Positions 11,215 through 23,850 of a DNA stretch of 64,000 nt are shown here, one piece after another. The notes below the pieces were generated by a model. It made no database searches. It saw nothing but the letters and a program-made list of their open reading frames with translations, and was not told the origin of the DNA. How positions within the stretch are numbered: the first letter of the stretch is position 1; every line of letters begins with the position of its first letter. Origin of the DNA: Neckera pumila (Eukaryota; Streptophyta; Bryopsida; Hypnales; Neckeraceae); NCBI GenBank assembly GCA_963969595.1, contig OZ018417.1, forward strand, positions 13,270,501 through 13,334,500, given 5' to 3'. Both the position numbers and the translations under genes were made by a program.

Positions 11215-12559
11215 TTCGTGACAATGCTGGCAGCTCCAAGCTCAAGGTTGACATTCAAACTCTCCTGCCAAATTCAACCACTCTCATATTAGTGCTTAAG
11301 GAATGGACTTTGGAATTTAGAGAAATCTCCTGGGTTGACTTCGATCATGCATGAGTGTCTGATCACAACACACTACCAAAGAAACTTGGACGACGTACTC
11401 TAAGTGGTGGTTATCATGTTACTCGATGATATGCAAGAGGACCAATGCGTGCTCAAGCACGGAGAAACAAGCAACAAGCAATTAAATGAAGGCCAGTTCT
11501 AGCTACAGTAAGTGAAGGAGTTTAATGTTGGACATTATTTTTATTTGTCCAGATCAACCCAGCTAAACTACTACATCAAAATCCTGATCTAGTATTGAGA
11601 GCTTGCATTTGAGGAATGCATCTCATTTCACGAACTCAAGTCTGAAACCCACGAATAGAAGCAATTTGATCAAGCACACTGAAGGTACTGTATGATCAAC
11701 TTCCAGTGCACAGTTTGCATTGCACCTATATGTCCACATATTTAACCCAGACGGAAGCTAAGATAGCTAGGAATTCAGTTGCATCGCATTCTTGTCTCCA
11801 GAATATTTGTCGTGATTTTCAAGCCTCGGAACAAAATCATCTCTATTTCTGGAACCCCAAGCTTGTCACGCCCCCTAAATTTGGTTCAGTTGGACGTTTT
11901 GAGCCTGACTACAGTACTGTGACAAGCCTTCAATTTGTGGCGGAGAAAGATCGATTGATGGGTGCAGCCATCGTTTTCTTCTCTCTGTTGATCTAGCTGC
12001 AGCTGTTGATCTGAACTGGTGACTGAGGAAATACATTAAAAAAATGGAGCATTGTGGTTCGGAAGCCTTCATCACTGCCTGATTCACGGGGAATGTATAC
12101 AAGCTTTCGGTGCTTCGGTTAAAAGGTACTATCCTTAATTAGCCGATCTCAATGATAAACTGATGAGCCAGGTGGCTTGATTTCAGTAATTTTTGTTCAG
12201 AAGAAATGGATTTGTTGGTGCAAATTGTGAAGGAGATTACGAGGTGCAACTCGACACTTGGCAGGTCATGAATTTTCCTTCGCAACAACTAAGGATTATA
12301 GAGAGCTGGAAACCGAATGCAAACTAGACCACATGCTGCTGGAGTGGGCGGGCGGCGTGATATGCAACTCATCGGTGCGCTTTCAGTGATTTCAGTAGCG
12401 GATTCAACGCCCTGACTGCCGGCAGTTTTTGAGAGAATTGACCTGAATTCACCCTTGGCCAGTGATTATTTTCTTGCTAATTTTTGCCTAATTTTTGCCC
12501 AGTTTGAGTGGTGGCTGCCATCACACTAGAAAAATAGAGAAAAAAAAAGCCACATTTAA
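11215..12559. other. intergenic, upstream of the copper radical oxidase
   Basis: No gene supported. Short ORFs at 11706-12102 lie on both strands and look like chance. The part next to 11215 should carry the oxidase promoter, but no element is clear enough to call. Confidence 0.4.
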
Positions 12560-12774
12560 CTACTTTTGGACTTTTGAAAGTCTATAATTAATAATAAAAC
12601 AAAAAATGGTCATCAAGAGACTGTGCAAATCATCGGTAGATCTATGCAAAATATCGAACATCGGTAGATCCATACATAACATCTAGAGATCTATACAAAC
12701 ATCAAGAAATAACCATCTGGAGATCTCCAAATGTTTAGTCCAGGATTCACTGATTGATCCAGGAGTAAATAAAT
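12560..12774. repeat. dispersed repeat, copy 2 (pair at 1884-2100)
   Basis: Starts 'ctacttttggacttttgaaa' and follows copy 1 line by line, with diverged spacing and an extra 'cggtagatc' motif. It ends near 'gatccaggagtaaataaatg'. Non-coding. Confidence 0.5.
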
Positions 12775-13417
12775 GTGGCATTAAAGAAAAAAGAGCATGG
12801 ATGAAGCTAGCAAAACATCTTTGAGAAATGCAAAGTTTGTCAAATTTTTGAAATAAGTTTACTAATCTTAGGTCATATCATGGATGAAAGTATATAAGAA
12901 AGGGATGGATGGATGAATATAATTAGATGACTGGTTTGTTCTACTTGTGTTTGAAGGTTTGTGTCATACAACCACCATGGGAAAAAAAAAATCCACCTTG
13001 GCAGTCTTTAAAGGCCATTTTTTGGCAATGCCACATAGTGTTTATTGTGTATTTGACATAGAAGGTGCATGAATTGAGGTTCATATACTATTGTGATAAA
13101 GTATGTTCTCATATTGAATTGGATCAAATAATATATTGTATAGCACTTCCAATTTGCACAATTATTATACCTTCTACATATCTAAGAAGCTACTACAAAT
13201 GGTCAATACCTATATGGTGTACATTTCGTATTTGAGCTTGATAAGGTTTTGATGTTAGAATGACATCCCAATAAAAGATGCTAGCTTGTTGAATTATTGT
13301 TGAATTATCAATCCAATGGTGTACATCTTGTCATATTTTATTATACAATTTGTATCTTAACAATCGAATGTAATACCACATATAAGGATATACATACAAG
13401 TCTTTTCTTCAAAAGTA

Positions 13418-13998
13418 CTCCCTCCATCCCGAAATAAATCCAGGGTTTCTAAATATACTTGTCCCAAATTAAATTCAACATTGGCTCTCCACAACTTGAT
13501 AGACAACAATTGAAGCTAGTTTGAACACCTTGAAGCAAAAGAGTTCATAGATTTCTTGCTCCAAAGACTATATAGCAATTCAATCCCTACATTCAAAAAA
13601 TCAAAACACAACTTCTAACCAACCAGAGGTGAAGAATTCATCCCAAAACTGTACAAAAATTGCTACTAACAAATCTCTTGTTGAGAATTTCCTTGAGTTG
13701 AATCACAAGACATTGTCAAAATTGATTATAGAGGACATCAATGGACATCATTGCATCAACATTGCTTAGAGAATGATCAAAATTAATACCACTGGAGCAG
13801 TTCCCAAAAGAACAAAAATTTGTCACTTTCGTCCCCTATTTTCAATATGCGCCACTTCACTATTGATTTCCATTCTTTCACACCTAGTGGGCTTTAGTAA
13901 AAGCTGCAAAACTATGTAATCCCTTAAAAATAGGAGCTACTCACATGTTAATCTAGCCATTTTTAGGAAACCCCGGATTTATTTCAGGACGGAGGAAG
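13418..13998. mobile_element. 581-bp Stowaway-type MITE
   Basis: Starts CTCCCTCCATCCCGAAATAA and ends with its inverse, TTATTTCAGGACGGAGGAAG, with AAATCC/GGATTT continuing the match. A TA lies on each side (13416-13417 and 13999-14000), the target duplication of Tc1/mariner Stowaway elements. No coding sequence. The CTCCCTCCGTCCC end is the classic plant Stowaway terminus. Confidence 0.8.
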
Positions 13999-14231
13999 TA
14001 TTTACTTTGTGTTTTGCAGTGGAAGAGGCCAATGCTTGGCAATACAATAGTCTAATTGTTGTATTAGAAAAAATTTCAAGCCTCCAAATGGCTGCTCCAA
14101 AGTGACCAAACCAGGCTATTAAAAGATTGATCTGACATTCACGAAAGTGGCCACAATGAGTAGTCAGCTAGTCTGACTTTTGCAAAAATAGTCAGGCCAT
14201 GACTATTTTCGTGAATAAAAATGTATCTGCA

Positions 14232-14391
<160 letters not shown>

Positions 14392-14534
14392 AACATATGG
14401 ACCATTGTATCTGCAGTTTTTAACATTACAAACAATGTTTAAACTTAATTTTTTCAATTAAGTCAAATTCAATTCAATCAAGCCACAAAGTTTGGCTTAA
14501 TTGGATTTAATTTGACTTTATTGAAAAAAGTTAA

Positions 14535-14623
14535 GTTTCAAATAATCCAAATTAAGTGGCTATTGAAGCTAATTGCCGATGGCTACTAGCTTCAATAGCC
14601 ACTTAATATGGATTATTTGAAAC
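14535..14623. repeat. foldback with 37-bp arms
   Basis: The arm at 14535-14571, starting GTTTCAAATAATCC and ending CTATTGAAGCTA, is the reverse complement of 14587-14623 apart from one or two mismatches, with a 15-base loop. A second inverted pair lies just downstream: 'agaggaggtctttatgg' at about 14658 and 'ccataaagacctcttcctct' at about 14748. The two together suggest a nested or composite MITE. Confidence 0.75.
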
Positions 14624-17600
14624 CAAAATGAATTTAATTTATAAGTAACAAGATGAAAAGAGGAGGTCTTTATGGAATTGGGATTGTGGTAGGGTTCACA
14701 ACTCGTGTAAGATATGTATCTTCACTCATTTGATCTCCTAAAGGCACCATAAAGACCTCTTCCTCTCATCTTATAACTCACCAAATGTCAATGAAGTTAG
14801 TCCTTCACACATTGGTGGATAAAATAAATTGATTAATGATAATTTGGGGGCTTTTTTTTATTTTGGCACAATTTGGTGTTAAATACAAATTGTTAAAAGA
14901 AATTTAAAAATTAGGATTAACGTGCATTAGAGTACCTTAATTCTAATTTTTTAGTCCTTTGATTTTGGATTTTAAACTATTGCCAAGCATTTGACAACAA
15001 AACTGCAAGTAGGCAAGTATAGGAAAAAAAGCAATTCTAAAGCCCAAAAAATCCAATCTATGGGGGCCTTAGAGGAGTGTGGAGTAGCCCTCCGGAGGCC
15101 CCGTTTTTCCTCTAATGCTTCTTCCCCTCTATAATAATTCTACAATGCTCTTCTATGCTCATAATAAGCGCATGCAAAATGAATCTTTTAAATTGATTTT
15201 TAATTCTATTCAGAAAAAATAATCTTCAAGGTTGAGCATTTTTTCATATCAAAGTTGCATTGGTCATGGGTGCAACCAATCTCAATATAAGAAAAAAACA
15301 ATCAGTCTTCTTATAGAGCATGCAGTTATGCCTTGTTGTCATTTATGAAAAATAATACTAAGTTGAATTAGAATTCGAATGCAACCTACTATAGAATAGG
15401 AATTGCCAAAGAAGATCCAAGTAAAGGACAATATTTTATGACCTAGATGTTGTAACTCTATTACTAAATCATAAGGATAATTCATTTATTGTATCATATC
15501 TATGTTGTAATCATACCTCATCAGGAGAGAAAGAAGCAGCCCTCCGAAGGGCTGTTCTAAATTGACAGGACAAGCTGTTTCAAGCTTGGCCTGTTAATCT
15601 TAAAATGGTCCTAGTTGAGCAGTCAGCTTGGCTGACTACTTGCCAAAACAATCAACTTTTGTTCTTGTTCTTGTTCTTGTTCTTGTTCTTCTTCTTTGGC
15701 TTAAGAACAATTTACATTTATCAATGTTTTGTGTCTATTGATAAAAAAGCCTTATAAGTTTTGCCATTGTAAAAATGGTCATTGGACTATTTATAAATAT
15801 TTGGTAACATTCCAAATCACAAATTATAAGCTCTTTCATTTTTTTACTCCTTTTAGATTTGAATTACCCTAGTAAAAAATATATAAAGTTTGCTAAGGGC
15901 TTCTAACAATTTAAATTTGTTAGAATTCAAATAAGCATTTGTTACAATTTACCTATGTGCCTAAATTAAAATTAAGGTGCTTACAAAGTCTCCTTAATAA
16001 TTTGAGCACACAAGCAGGTCAAGTCTCATATATTATATCTCTGTGGCCATTTGTAATTGACAATGGACCACCATGGAGATATTTTGAATTAGGTCTATTA
16101 AGTTTATAAAGGAAAAAGGGTCCCACCCACCCACTATGGGTGGAACTTTATTAGACTACTCCACTACCAGAAGTGGGTATTTATTTCCCAAATCTGCCTG
16201 GTTCATGCATCTCTATGGCTTTCCCTCCAAGCCTGTGACTACTTATTTGCTTTTAGTCACCACACACCATCATCTTGTGTTTGGTGGTGAGAGAAGTTGG
16301 TGGAGTGACGATTTACCTTCTGTGAGATCTTGTGAATGTGGGAGTGACACTTGAGCTTCCAACAAGTTGTTGGTCTACAAGCATGGCAAAGGTCGTGTGG
16401 GTTTTTAGTATGTTAGAGATGTTTTCTACTTACTGCATTTGCTTCATTCACTAATGTGATCTGATGACCTAAGTTTTCTCACCATTCTTTGTTATTTTAG
16501 GATCTTTGACATAGATAGCAATTGGCTTTCAGCTGTAAACACCTGTTGCATCCTCACTCACACTACATTGGCTTGTTTTTGTGTTTGGGACGGGTACAAG
16601 TGAGGCTGAGCCTTTGGATCCTGATTTCCCAAGTTTGTGGACTTCTTGAGACAAAAGTTTTTCAAGCACATGGACATTTCTTTCCTACCTTACTGTGCTT
16701 ACTATTATAGATAATTTAATTTGTGATTTGTGACTTCTCTTTCCAATATAAGAGGAAGTTAGGTTAGTGTGATGTGTGACTCTTCTTTCCAAACTTGGAA
16801 GACCTATTTTTATAGGAAAATAGTGTCACTTTAATAAGTACAGTCTATTTTGAGTTGAGATTTGATATAAAATAGTTTATTGTGGAACTATGGCATGTAT
16901 TTGGCCTTAAGATTTGTTGTGAAAAGATGAGGCCCAGTTTTGGGATGTTTCAGTCTTGTTCCTTCTTCTTCTTTTAATTTAAAAATAAAATAAAATTTAA
17001 GATTAAAAAAAAATTATTCATTTTTTATTCGCAAAATTGACTTCCTATGCCACTGTCACTACAAAATTTGCTGCACGGAAATAGGGAAAAAAAGCAATTT
17101 TCAACCCCGTTAAATCAAATTTCAGGGTCTTTTGGAGGGCTATGGAGTAACCCTCCGGATGATTTTTTCTCTAATCTCTAATATAATTAAAATCTAACCA
17201 CTATTGGCTTATTAGACTATGCAGCATGTCTACACTAGCTACTTATTTTTTACTAGTATTCTTCCATCCACCATTTTCTTTATGGTATATTAATTTGTAT
17301 TGCATAGCTTATTTTACTACATAGAGCCCTTCCACAATTATCAAATCTTAGTTAAAAGTGCATTCACATGAGAGCAAATTCCAGGCCTTTGGAGTGCTGC
17401 TCTACAACCCTCACAAGTACCTTGAAATAGTGTTTTTTGGGGTTGAAATTTTTTTTCTCTCCTATTTTCGTGCAGCTAAAACTGTAATGATAGTAGTTTA
17501 GGGACCCAGATTTTTGAGCAAAAAATTAATCTTAAGAAAATATTTTAAAAAATAAAAAATCTGACTGCTCCTTGGGGGACTTTTTGAGATTGACAGGCCA

Positions 17601-17921
17601 AGCTTGAAATAGCTTGGCATGTCAATCTAGAGTAGCCCTCTGGAGGGCTGGTTTTTTCTCTAATGAATAGATAAAGCCTTCTACATTAGTGCTATCCTAA
17701 AGTATTTATTTAATCACTTCCTCTTTCATTCATTTTACAACCTATTTACACTTGTATTGCATATATAAAGGATGGAAAATAACAATTATAGATGTAAAAT
17801 TTTAACACCAATTACTCATCCATATGATTCTTGATTAAAAAAACAAAAATCTTTATTTGAAGTCAATAATAAATCAATAAACCTCCAAAATCATTGTAAT
17901 TTATATATTTGTAAACCAAAA
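14624..17921. other. non-coding, AT-rich, with small dispersed repeats
   Basis: No gene supported. A motif of the form 'gtagccctccggagg...tttttcctctaatg' occurs near 15086 and 17145, and as 'gtagccctctggagggctgg...tttttctctaatg' near 17630. A related 'attgacaggc/acaagct' piece lies near 15565 and 17590. A short (CTTGTT)n run is at about 15661-15695. These look like pieces of one or two short repeat families whose ends I could not define. Confidence 0.4.
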
Positions 17922-18143
17922 CACTACAAGAGAATGGGGTGTTTTAAGTAAGTTTTTAAATATAGTCCTAAACATAAGATTTTAAGTAATGACCTTTAAA
18001 GCAATGTTCAGCAAAATTTTACTAGAAATACATGTGTTTCTAGTCAAATTTTGCTAAAAATTGCCTTAAAGGTCATTAATTAAAACCTTATGTCTAGGAT
18101 TATACTTAGAAACTCACTTAAAATATCCCATCTTCTTTTAGTG
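17922..18143. mobile_element. 222-bp foldback MITE with CACTA ends
   Basis: Starts CACTACAAGAGAATGGGGTG and ends ATCCCATCTTCTTTTAGTG. AAA flanks both ends, the 3-bp duplication expected for CACTA elements. Almost the whole element is palindromic: the two halves pair through 'aagtaagtttttaaatatag', 'cataagatttt' and 'gcaaaattttactag', down to a centre at about 18030. No coding sequence. Its central hairpin is closely related to the 67-bp element at 59083-59149. Confidence 0.85.
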
Positions 18144-19479
18144 AAACCACAGACTAAGATATTTTGGCAATTCAATCCCCATATTTTGTATCAAATATAG
18201 CTATTATTAGTGCATCAAAGCTCATATCCATCTCATCTTATAACATAAAGCCCAAATCATTTTGCCTCAAAATATAAAAGCTTGAGACATTATATAGATT
18301 CCTTTTGAAAAGGAAAATAGTGCAAAGTAAGTTAACAATTTTTGACCAGATAGATATAAATCGTAAAAAATTAGGAATACTCTGATAAGCTTTGCACCTT
18401 TGGTAGAGTTGTTGGAAACCTAATGCCAAAATGAGATCAAGTTTTGTTGTCACATGTGCAAAGTTGAAATGTTTGTATCCAACAAGTGTGAGGTGATGTT
18501 TTCAATGTGTACATTCTACATGAACCTAGGTTCGCAACAATACATTGTGAGCAATCCTTAAAAAAAGGAAGCCTTTATTCAACAAAAAAATAGGGGCAAT
18601 CTTTATACTACAAAGAACTAAGAAGACACATTAAATAAGCACTTCTAATAGACTTCTTCAAAAAATTTGTCTTTGGTAACCATTACATTATCAAACAATT
18701 TCTTTTGGAGGGGATTCTGGACTTGGCCTAAAATATTATACTACAAATGAGACATGGGAGGAAATTATGGTCCGCAAAAGGTCACATGAAGTTAATATCA
18801 TTGAAAAGTGGGTAAAACCTTACCTAAAACCACCATCATAACTCTATGTACAACTCCAAAATCAATATGTACACATGCTAAATAAACAATTTCAAAACAT
18901 CTACCAAATATTTTTTTTGACCCTTCCTAACTTTTACATACAGCATCCAAATGTCACATTCTTTGATGCGTTGGAATCTCCTTTCACTTGCCCACAAGAA
19001 ATTATGAAATTTTGTATGGCCTAACAATCAGTAACTAGGCACAGTAGCAAGAAGCGGCGGTTTTGGGGTACCCACGTTACACTCACGAAACGAAAGCGAT
19101 TTCAATCCATGCATCACATTGATTTCTCTGTCTGCCTGTTGCCTTGGGACAATAAAAAAGCTTCGCAGTTGCAAACTTGGTACCAGTTTGGTGCTTATTT
19201 TATTCCCGAAATGTCATCACTCCGACTTTCCTCTCCGAACTATTATTGGTACAGTCTTCCACAACAGAACACAAAGTCTTCTTCAACAAGATTTATCTCC
19301 GTCTGCTTATCTTCTAATGAAAAAGTTTAACTTACTCTCACTGATCTGTCTGAATGCTGTCAATCCTTCATAACTCCATAAAACATTCCGGTATTCTGGC
19401 TAAGTCCTCAATTTTGTATTCGGGGGAAATTGGTCAAAAAAATACAGAAAAAAGAAACAAGGCGGAGCCGGACAGTCAC
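18144..19479. other. non-coding
   Basis: No supported gene. Two overlapping plus-strand ORFs near 19109-19373 and a minus ORF at 18238-18453 show no recognisable family and no splice context. Confidence 0.4.
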
Positions 19480-19729
19480 CTACAGAAAATAGTGAAATTA
19501 GGTTGCCTTGTCAATTAGGTTGCCTTACTTGAGATAAATGGCCTCATGGATCAATGCTTGTTCCACATGGAGGTGCATGCCACTCTTTGAACTAAGCCTT
19601 GAACTGGTGCACAAATCTATGCCATACACACGGCTCTGAATGCGTCATTGTACACAAGCAGTGAATAGTTCTATAGTGTGGACTGTCAAGAAATTAGTGT
19701 GGGGCAACCTAATTCACTATTTTGTGTAG
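19480..19729. mobile_element. 250-bp MITE, CTACAN...GTAG ends
   Basis: The left end CTACAGAAAATAGTGAAATT, continuing AGGTTGCC, is inverted at the right end as GGCAACCTAATTCACTATTT, continuing TGTGTAG. Related ends occur at 23391-23627 and 24490-24520. Target duplication not clear. It lies just downstream of the AGP-like gene's stop codon. Confidence 0.65.
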
Positions 19730-19762
19730 TTGCAGAAGTTGATCAAGCTAAGCTTATCTGCC

Positions 19763-21617
19763 TCATAACATCACTGCGGTAACAGAGCTCAAGAGCATTG
19801 TCATTGCCAATAGCCTCCAGGATGGCAAGAATAAACTCGATCCCCCGCTCCCCTGCTAAAACTCAGAGGAGAGACAAAATCAGCATAATTCGAGCTCAAC
19901 AAGGATAAGTACAATATCAAAGACCAAGTGCGGAACTTGATACAATTTCTGCACCAATTAATTTCCTTAGTATATAATGTAATACCCTTTTTTTTTAAGA
20001 CCTATGGGACACCATGAACAGCATTTATTAGCATACCTATTGATGAACTAAAATTTTGTTGAGGTTTGGATCGCATGATGAGCTCTTTGTTCATTGTATT
20101 GTACCTTACCCGGTGGTCAGGGATGGCATTTTTGGCCAAATAATTAATTTGAAGTACCGAAAAGTGATTGGATAGATGACTCAAACTAGAAATATTTTGC
20201 AAGATTCTTTCAAAGTTCACCGTTTTGGAAAAAATAAATACCCCCAATTTTTTAAAATTTATTTTAAGAAATATATTTTTGGTAGTGCTCATCACCAGGT
20301 ACGGTAACTCAAGCGTTTCTTGAAGGTGATCTCAAGGTGCACAAGTCAACAAAAAAAATGCGTTCATAAGGCACGCTATTTCTGGGGATACATTAAATCT
20401 TGGATGATACTGAATTGCGTACTCATAGATAAAGAATGCAAGGAACAGATAGAAAGACATACCGGTGGAAGGGAGCCTGGAGCTTCTGCTGAGTCAGATG
20501 GAGCAGGTGGGGATGCAAACGGTGCCGGTGCCGGTACAGGTGAAACCTCAGGAGATGGAACTGGAACAAAAAAAAAAAAAAGGCAAAACATCAGATGCGC
20601 AAACCACATCTTCATGCAAGACTCTCAAGATCTACAGAATGTGCAATTCTAGGAAGTGTCATTAGAGAAGTTTAGTGTACTGTAAGCACTTTGCAATATC
20701 AGTAAACACGTGCACACATACATTACAATGTGAGAGCATGGTTCCAAAGGCAATACAAGCACCAATATGGTTACCAACATGGACAACTGATACAATGCCC
20801 TCGCACAGTAGCTCACAGAGCATTGGTATCCAAGATCTCCTTTCCACACCAGCATGGGTATGTCCGTGTGGCGTAGACAGATGAATTGTTCTGCCCTGCT
20901 TCTTCATTTACATGGAATACAAAACATTCCTGACATTCTCAAGCCCAAATGGTGAAACTCAAATGGAATCTTCCAGAAACATACCTGGAGTAGGAGCGGG
21001 TGTTGGAACTGGAGTAGGAGCGGGTGTCGGCGTGGGCGTGGGCGTGAGGGTTTCTGAGGGAGTTGGGACTGGAGAATAAAGAGGAGCCGCCACGGGTTCA
21101 TATAATGGAACAGGAGGGGCAAGTTCTGGGGCATACAATGGAGGAGCCGCCACGGGTTCATACAATGGAACAGGAGGGGCAAGTTCTGGCGCATACAGTG
21201 GAGGAGCCGCCACGGGTTCATACAATGGAACAGGAGGCGCAAGTTCTGGGGCATACAATGGAGGAGCTGCCACGGGTTCATACAATGGAACAGGAGGGGC
21301 AAGTTCAGGGGCATACAATGGAGGAGCCGCTGTAGGAATGTATTCCGGAGTTGGAGCTTCAGGTGGAGTGTAGGGAGCCCATGTGGTGGGAGGGGAATAC
21401 GGTGCGTACACAGGAGCTGGGAGGGGCCTGCAGAGAAGGAGACGCGCAGAGTCAGTCCGAAGCACTCTCATAGACAAGAAAGTTGAATTAGCTCCATTTA
21501 AAAGCCGGAGAAACCCTGAGGAGAAGTAGAGAATCCTTACGAGGCGTTCGCTGAGTTGCAGACTAGTGAGATCAACAACACGGTGAAGTACAATGAGCGC
21601 CACACTAAAGCGGCCAT
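19763..21617 (-). CDS. arabinogalactan/extensin-like protein with predicted GPI anchor, 4 exons
   Basis: Secreted, Hyp-rich cell-wall or plasma-membrane glycoprotein. Exons by eye: 21617-21541, 21427-20985, 20560-20463 and 19855-19763, all GT-AG and in phase, giving 711 nt or 236 aa. Exon 1 is a clean signal peptide (LYFTVLLISLVCNSANAS). Exon 2 is Pro-rich with four near-identical 20-residue repeats of the type APPLYAPELAPPVPLYEPVA, then TP/AP dipeptides (TPTPTPTPAPTPVPTPAPTP) typical of arabinogalactan glycosylation. Exon 3 continues with SP/AP pairs. Exon 4 ends in a hydrophobic tail (LLAMTMLLSSVTAVML) after small residues (GSGGSS), as in GPI-anchor signals. Tyr-rich LY-P repeats suggest possible extensin-like cross-linking, so it is a chimeric HRGP. 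The last exon could also start three bases later (19852). Confidence 0.8.
21081..21322 (-). repeat. 60-bp tandem repeat, 4 copies, in the AGP-like gene
   Basis: Period of exactly 60 bp (20 codons) with only a few differences between units, for example ggggc/ggcgc and gccgcc/gctgcc. In frame, it encodes the Pro/Tyr repeat of the AGP-like protein. Confidence 0.9.
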
Positions 21618-22708
21618 GTCTCCTGCACACAGCAACACGTTTTAAAATTTGGCCAGAGAATTGTACAAACGGACATGAAAATTCAGGCCCAAAGTTGGTA
21701 CATCATACCCAAAGAAAGTTGCAGTTAGCTTCTGGCTAAATCAACTTCTCCAAGAGACATTAAGTTGCTAATCAACACACATTAATACACATTTTAGATA
21801 CATGAGTTATGTAACGGCTGGCCTATCCAAACGGTGGTCAATTTCAGAATTCTCGTAACAGAATTCGACACACTCGAACATCCTTGTGGTGGCCTTCTCT
21901 AAGAACGACATTCTAGAATACCCTGCATACTTTTCAAGTTAGTATTGGCTGAGGCACCCTTGTCACACATTCAAACTTATGTCACAGGAACAAGGCGGTA
22001 AGATTAAGGACGTGTGAGCAGTCCAATAAACCGGACATTCTTAAGCTGTCAGCACATGAAAAAAGAGTTTCGACACTGCCAATTGGAAAGTATGACAAGG
22101 AAGCTACCATGTCCTGGACACATGGACACAATCATCTTAATGCCTCCAATGCAAAAAACGAGTCATGAATGCTCTGCTACATTGCTCTGGAAACAAGCTC
22201 ATACCTGATCGAATGGGCAATACGTCTGTTGGGATAAACTCAAAGCTCCGACCACAGATTGAACACGAGATACCTGAGCTAACCCAAGCAATGAGAGAGA
22301 GAAAACACTGCACTGAGAGATGATGACGACGAGGCGTTGGTGAGGGAGAGCTGCCTTTGGAGCGATGCAGGCAACGGCTAGCTAGCTACATGTAACAGAC
22401 ACTACTAGCTAGCTAACTTATTGCAACAGGGAATTAAGTTATACACATTAAACGGCCATGAGCATTCAGGAGCTCCAAACACAAAGAAGAGATAAGTTAA
22501 AGGAGAAGAGCATGTCACGTCTGGCAGTCGCCAGTTGTGGCGGCTTCCGTCACTGCACTGAGCTCCTGTAAGTGAGAGTCTCTGCACTGACAGTCAAGCA
22601 CTCTCTGGCTTCAGCTAGTACGTACTTGTGTTCGGAATTACTGCCACTTAGAAACCCGTTAACGACCGACTCCCTCTCTACTGGAATTACTTCTGCTGGG
22701 GGACGTAC
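21618..22708. other. 5' flank of the AGP-like gene, no other gene
   Basis: Should contain the AGP-like gene's promoter and possibly an untranslated first exon. A repeated gctagcta motif lies at about 22377 and 22408. No TATA box is certain. The short ORFs here have no recognisable homology. Confidence 0.4.
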
Positions 22709-23127
22709 TAAGGTAGGATGCTCTAAAAGCGACCATTTAAGGGCTGGTCTGACTTTTTCGTAGGTTTGCATGATTAGAAATCTTTTTCACTCATTTTTCA
22801 AAGAAAGAAAAATGGATGAAGAACGTAACCCAAGTGGTTTCATATTTTTTGAAGCATTTTTGAATTAGTTATGAATTTCCTAAGATTTCTGTTGTAGGTA
22901 CCTATTTGTGATCCTAGGTCTCCCAAAATGCATCCACTTACAACTTCTAAAGTGATTTGAGGAAATCAAAGCTAATGATTGGCTCTTGCAATAAAGAATA
23001 CTTTTTTTGGGGGGGGGGGGCAATTAATGACTAAAGTGGTCCATTTAAAGACCAATTCATATCTCTTCAGTACCATCTTGTAGGGTTGATTTGAAGAAGC
23101 TAGTCGCTTTTAGAGCATCCTACCTTA
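22709..23127. mobile_element. 419-bp MITE with perfect 25-bp inverted ends
   Basis: TAAGGTAGGATGCTCTAAAA, continuing GCGAC, at 22709-22733 is exactly inverted at 23103-23127. A family member at 28216-28531 shares the TAAGGTAA/C-AGG ... CTCTAAAAT/GCGNCC pattern. No coding frame. Target duplication not evident, so the superfamily is unassigned. Confidence 0.8.
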
Positions 23128-23390
23128 ATGCCTTGAAGGTATGTTCGCACTTGGCATTAAAAGAGTGTTATTACTGAGGGTCTTAGGACAAATTTAGACC
23201 TACTTTTGGATTGGATTCACATTGCAAACATCATCCCTAATACTAAGAGCAAATTTATCTTTAGCAAGTTTTCACTAAGTAAATTTACAAAGTAAGAAAG
23301 TGGTAATAAACTGAGGATGAATTTGTACTACATGGAATAATGAAATTAGGTTGCTTCTCACTATGAATATCCTCAGTGCTACGTTGGTAA

Positions 23391-23627
23391 CTACACCAAA
23401 TAGTGCAATTAGGTTGCCCCACACTAATTTCTTATATCTTAAACTTTTATTGTTGTAAAAAAGATTTTCATCACTAATTATTGCAAAAAAATATATATTT
23501 AAAAGGCCTAGCAACCACTACAAAGCTGCCGAAAAAGAAATTAACAACCTTTAAGTTGTAAACCATGTGAATTTCAAGCATGGTCAACATACAGTCTGGG
23601 ACAACCTAATTGCACTACTCAATGTAG
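23391..23627. mobile_element. 237-bp MITE, CTACAN...GTAG ends
   Basis: The left end CTACACCAAATAGTGCAATT, continuing AGGTTGCC, is inverted at the right end (ggacaacctaattgcacta, continuing ctcaatgtag). It belongs to the family of 19480-19729. A further left end at about 23333 ('ggaataatgaaattaggttg') and a right end at about 24490 ('ggcaacctaatttcactatt') suggest that a larger member surrounds it. Confidence 0.6.
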
Positions 23628-23850
23628 GCATTGCAACAATATATGTTGTTTGCGTTCATGTCCCCCCCCCCTTTTTTTTAACTGTGTCTCTTTCTATTGC
23701 ACATGCCTAAGCCCGACAACGATATTTGAAACCCTTAACGACTCGAAAACAACATAGGATTTGCAGACGCAGTGTTGGGAAGTGAAATACGATGGAGCAG
23801 TGGCAGAATGAATACTTTTGTGCCCTTTGAGAGTCCATTGACGTCATAAT

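Noticed and set aside
20904..21335. Alternative long ORFs on both strands over the Pro-rich repeat
   Set aside because: They are frame shadows of the 60-bp repeat in the AGP-like gene, whose own frame has signal peptide, splice sites and GPI tail.
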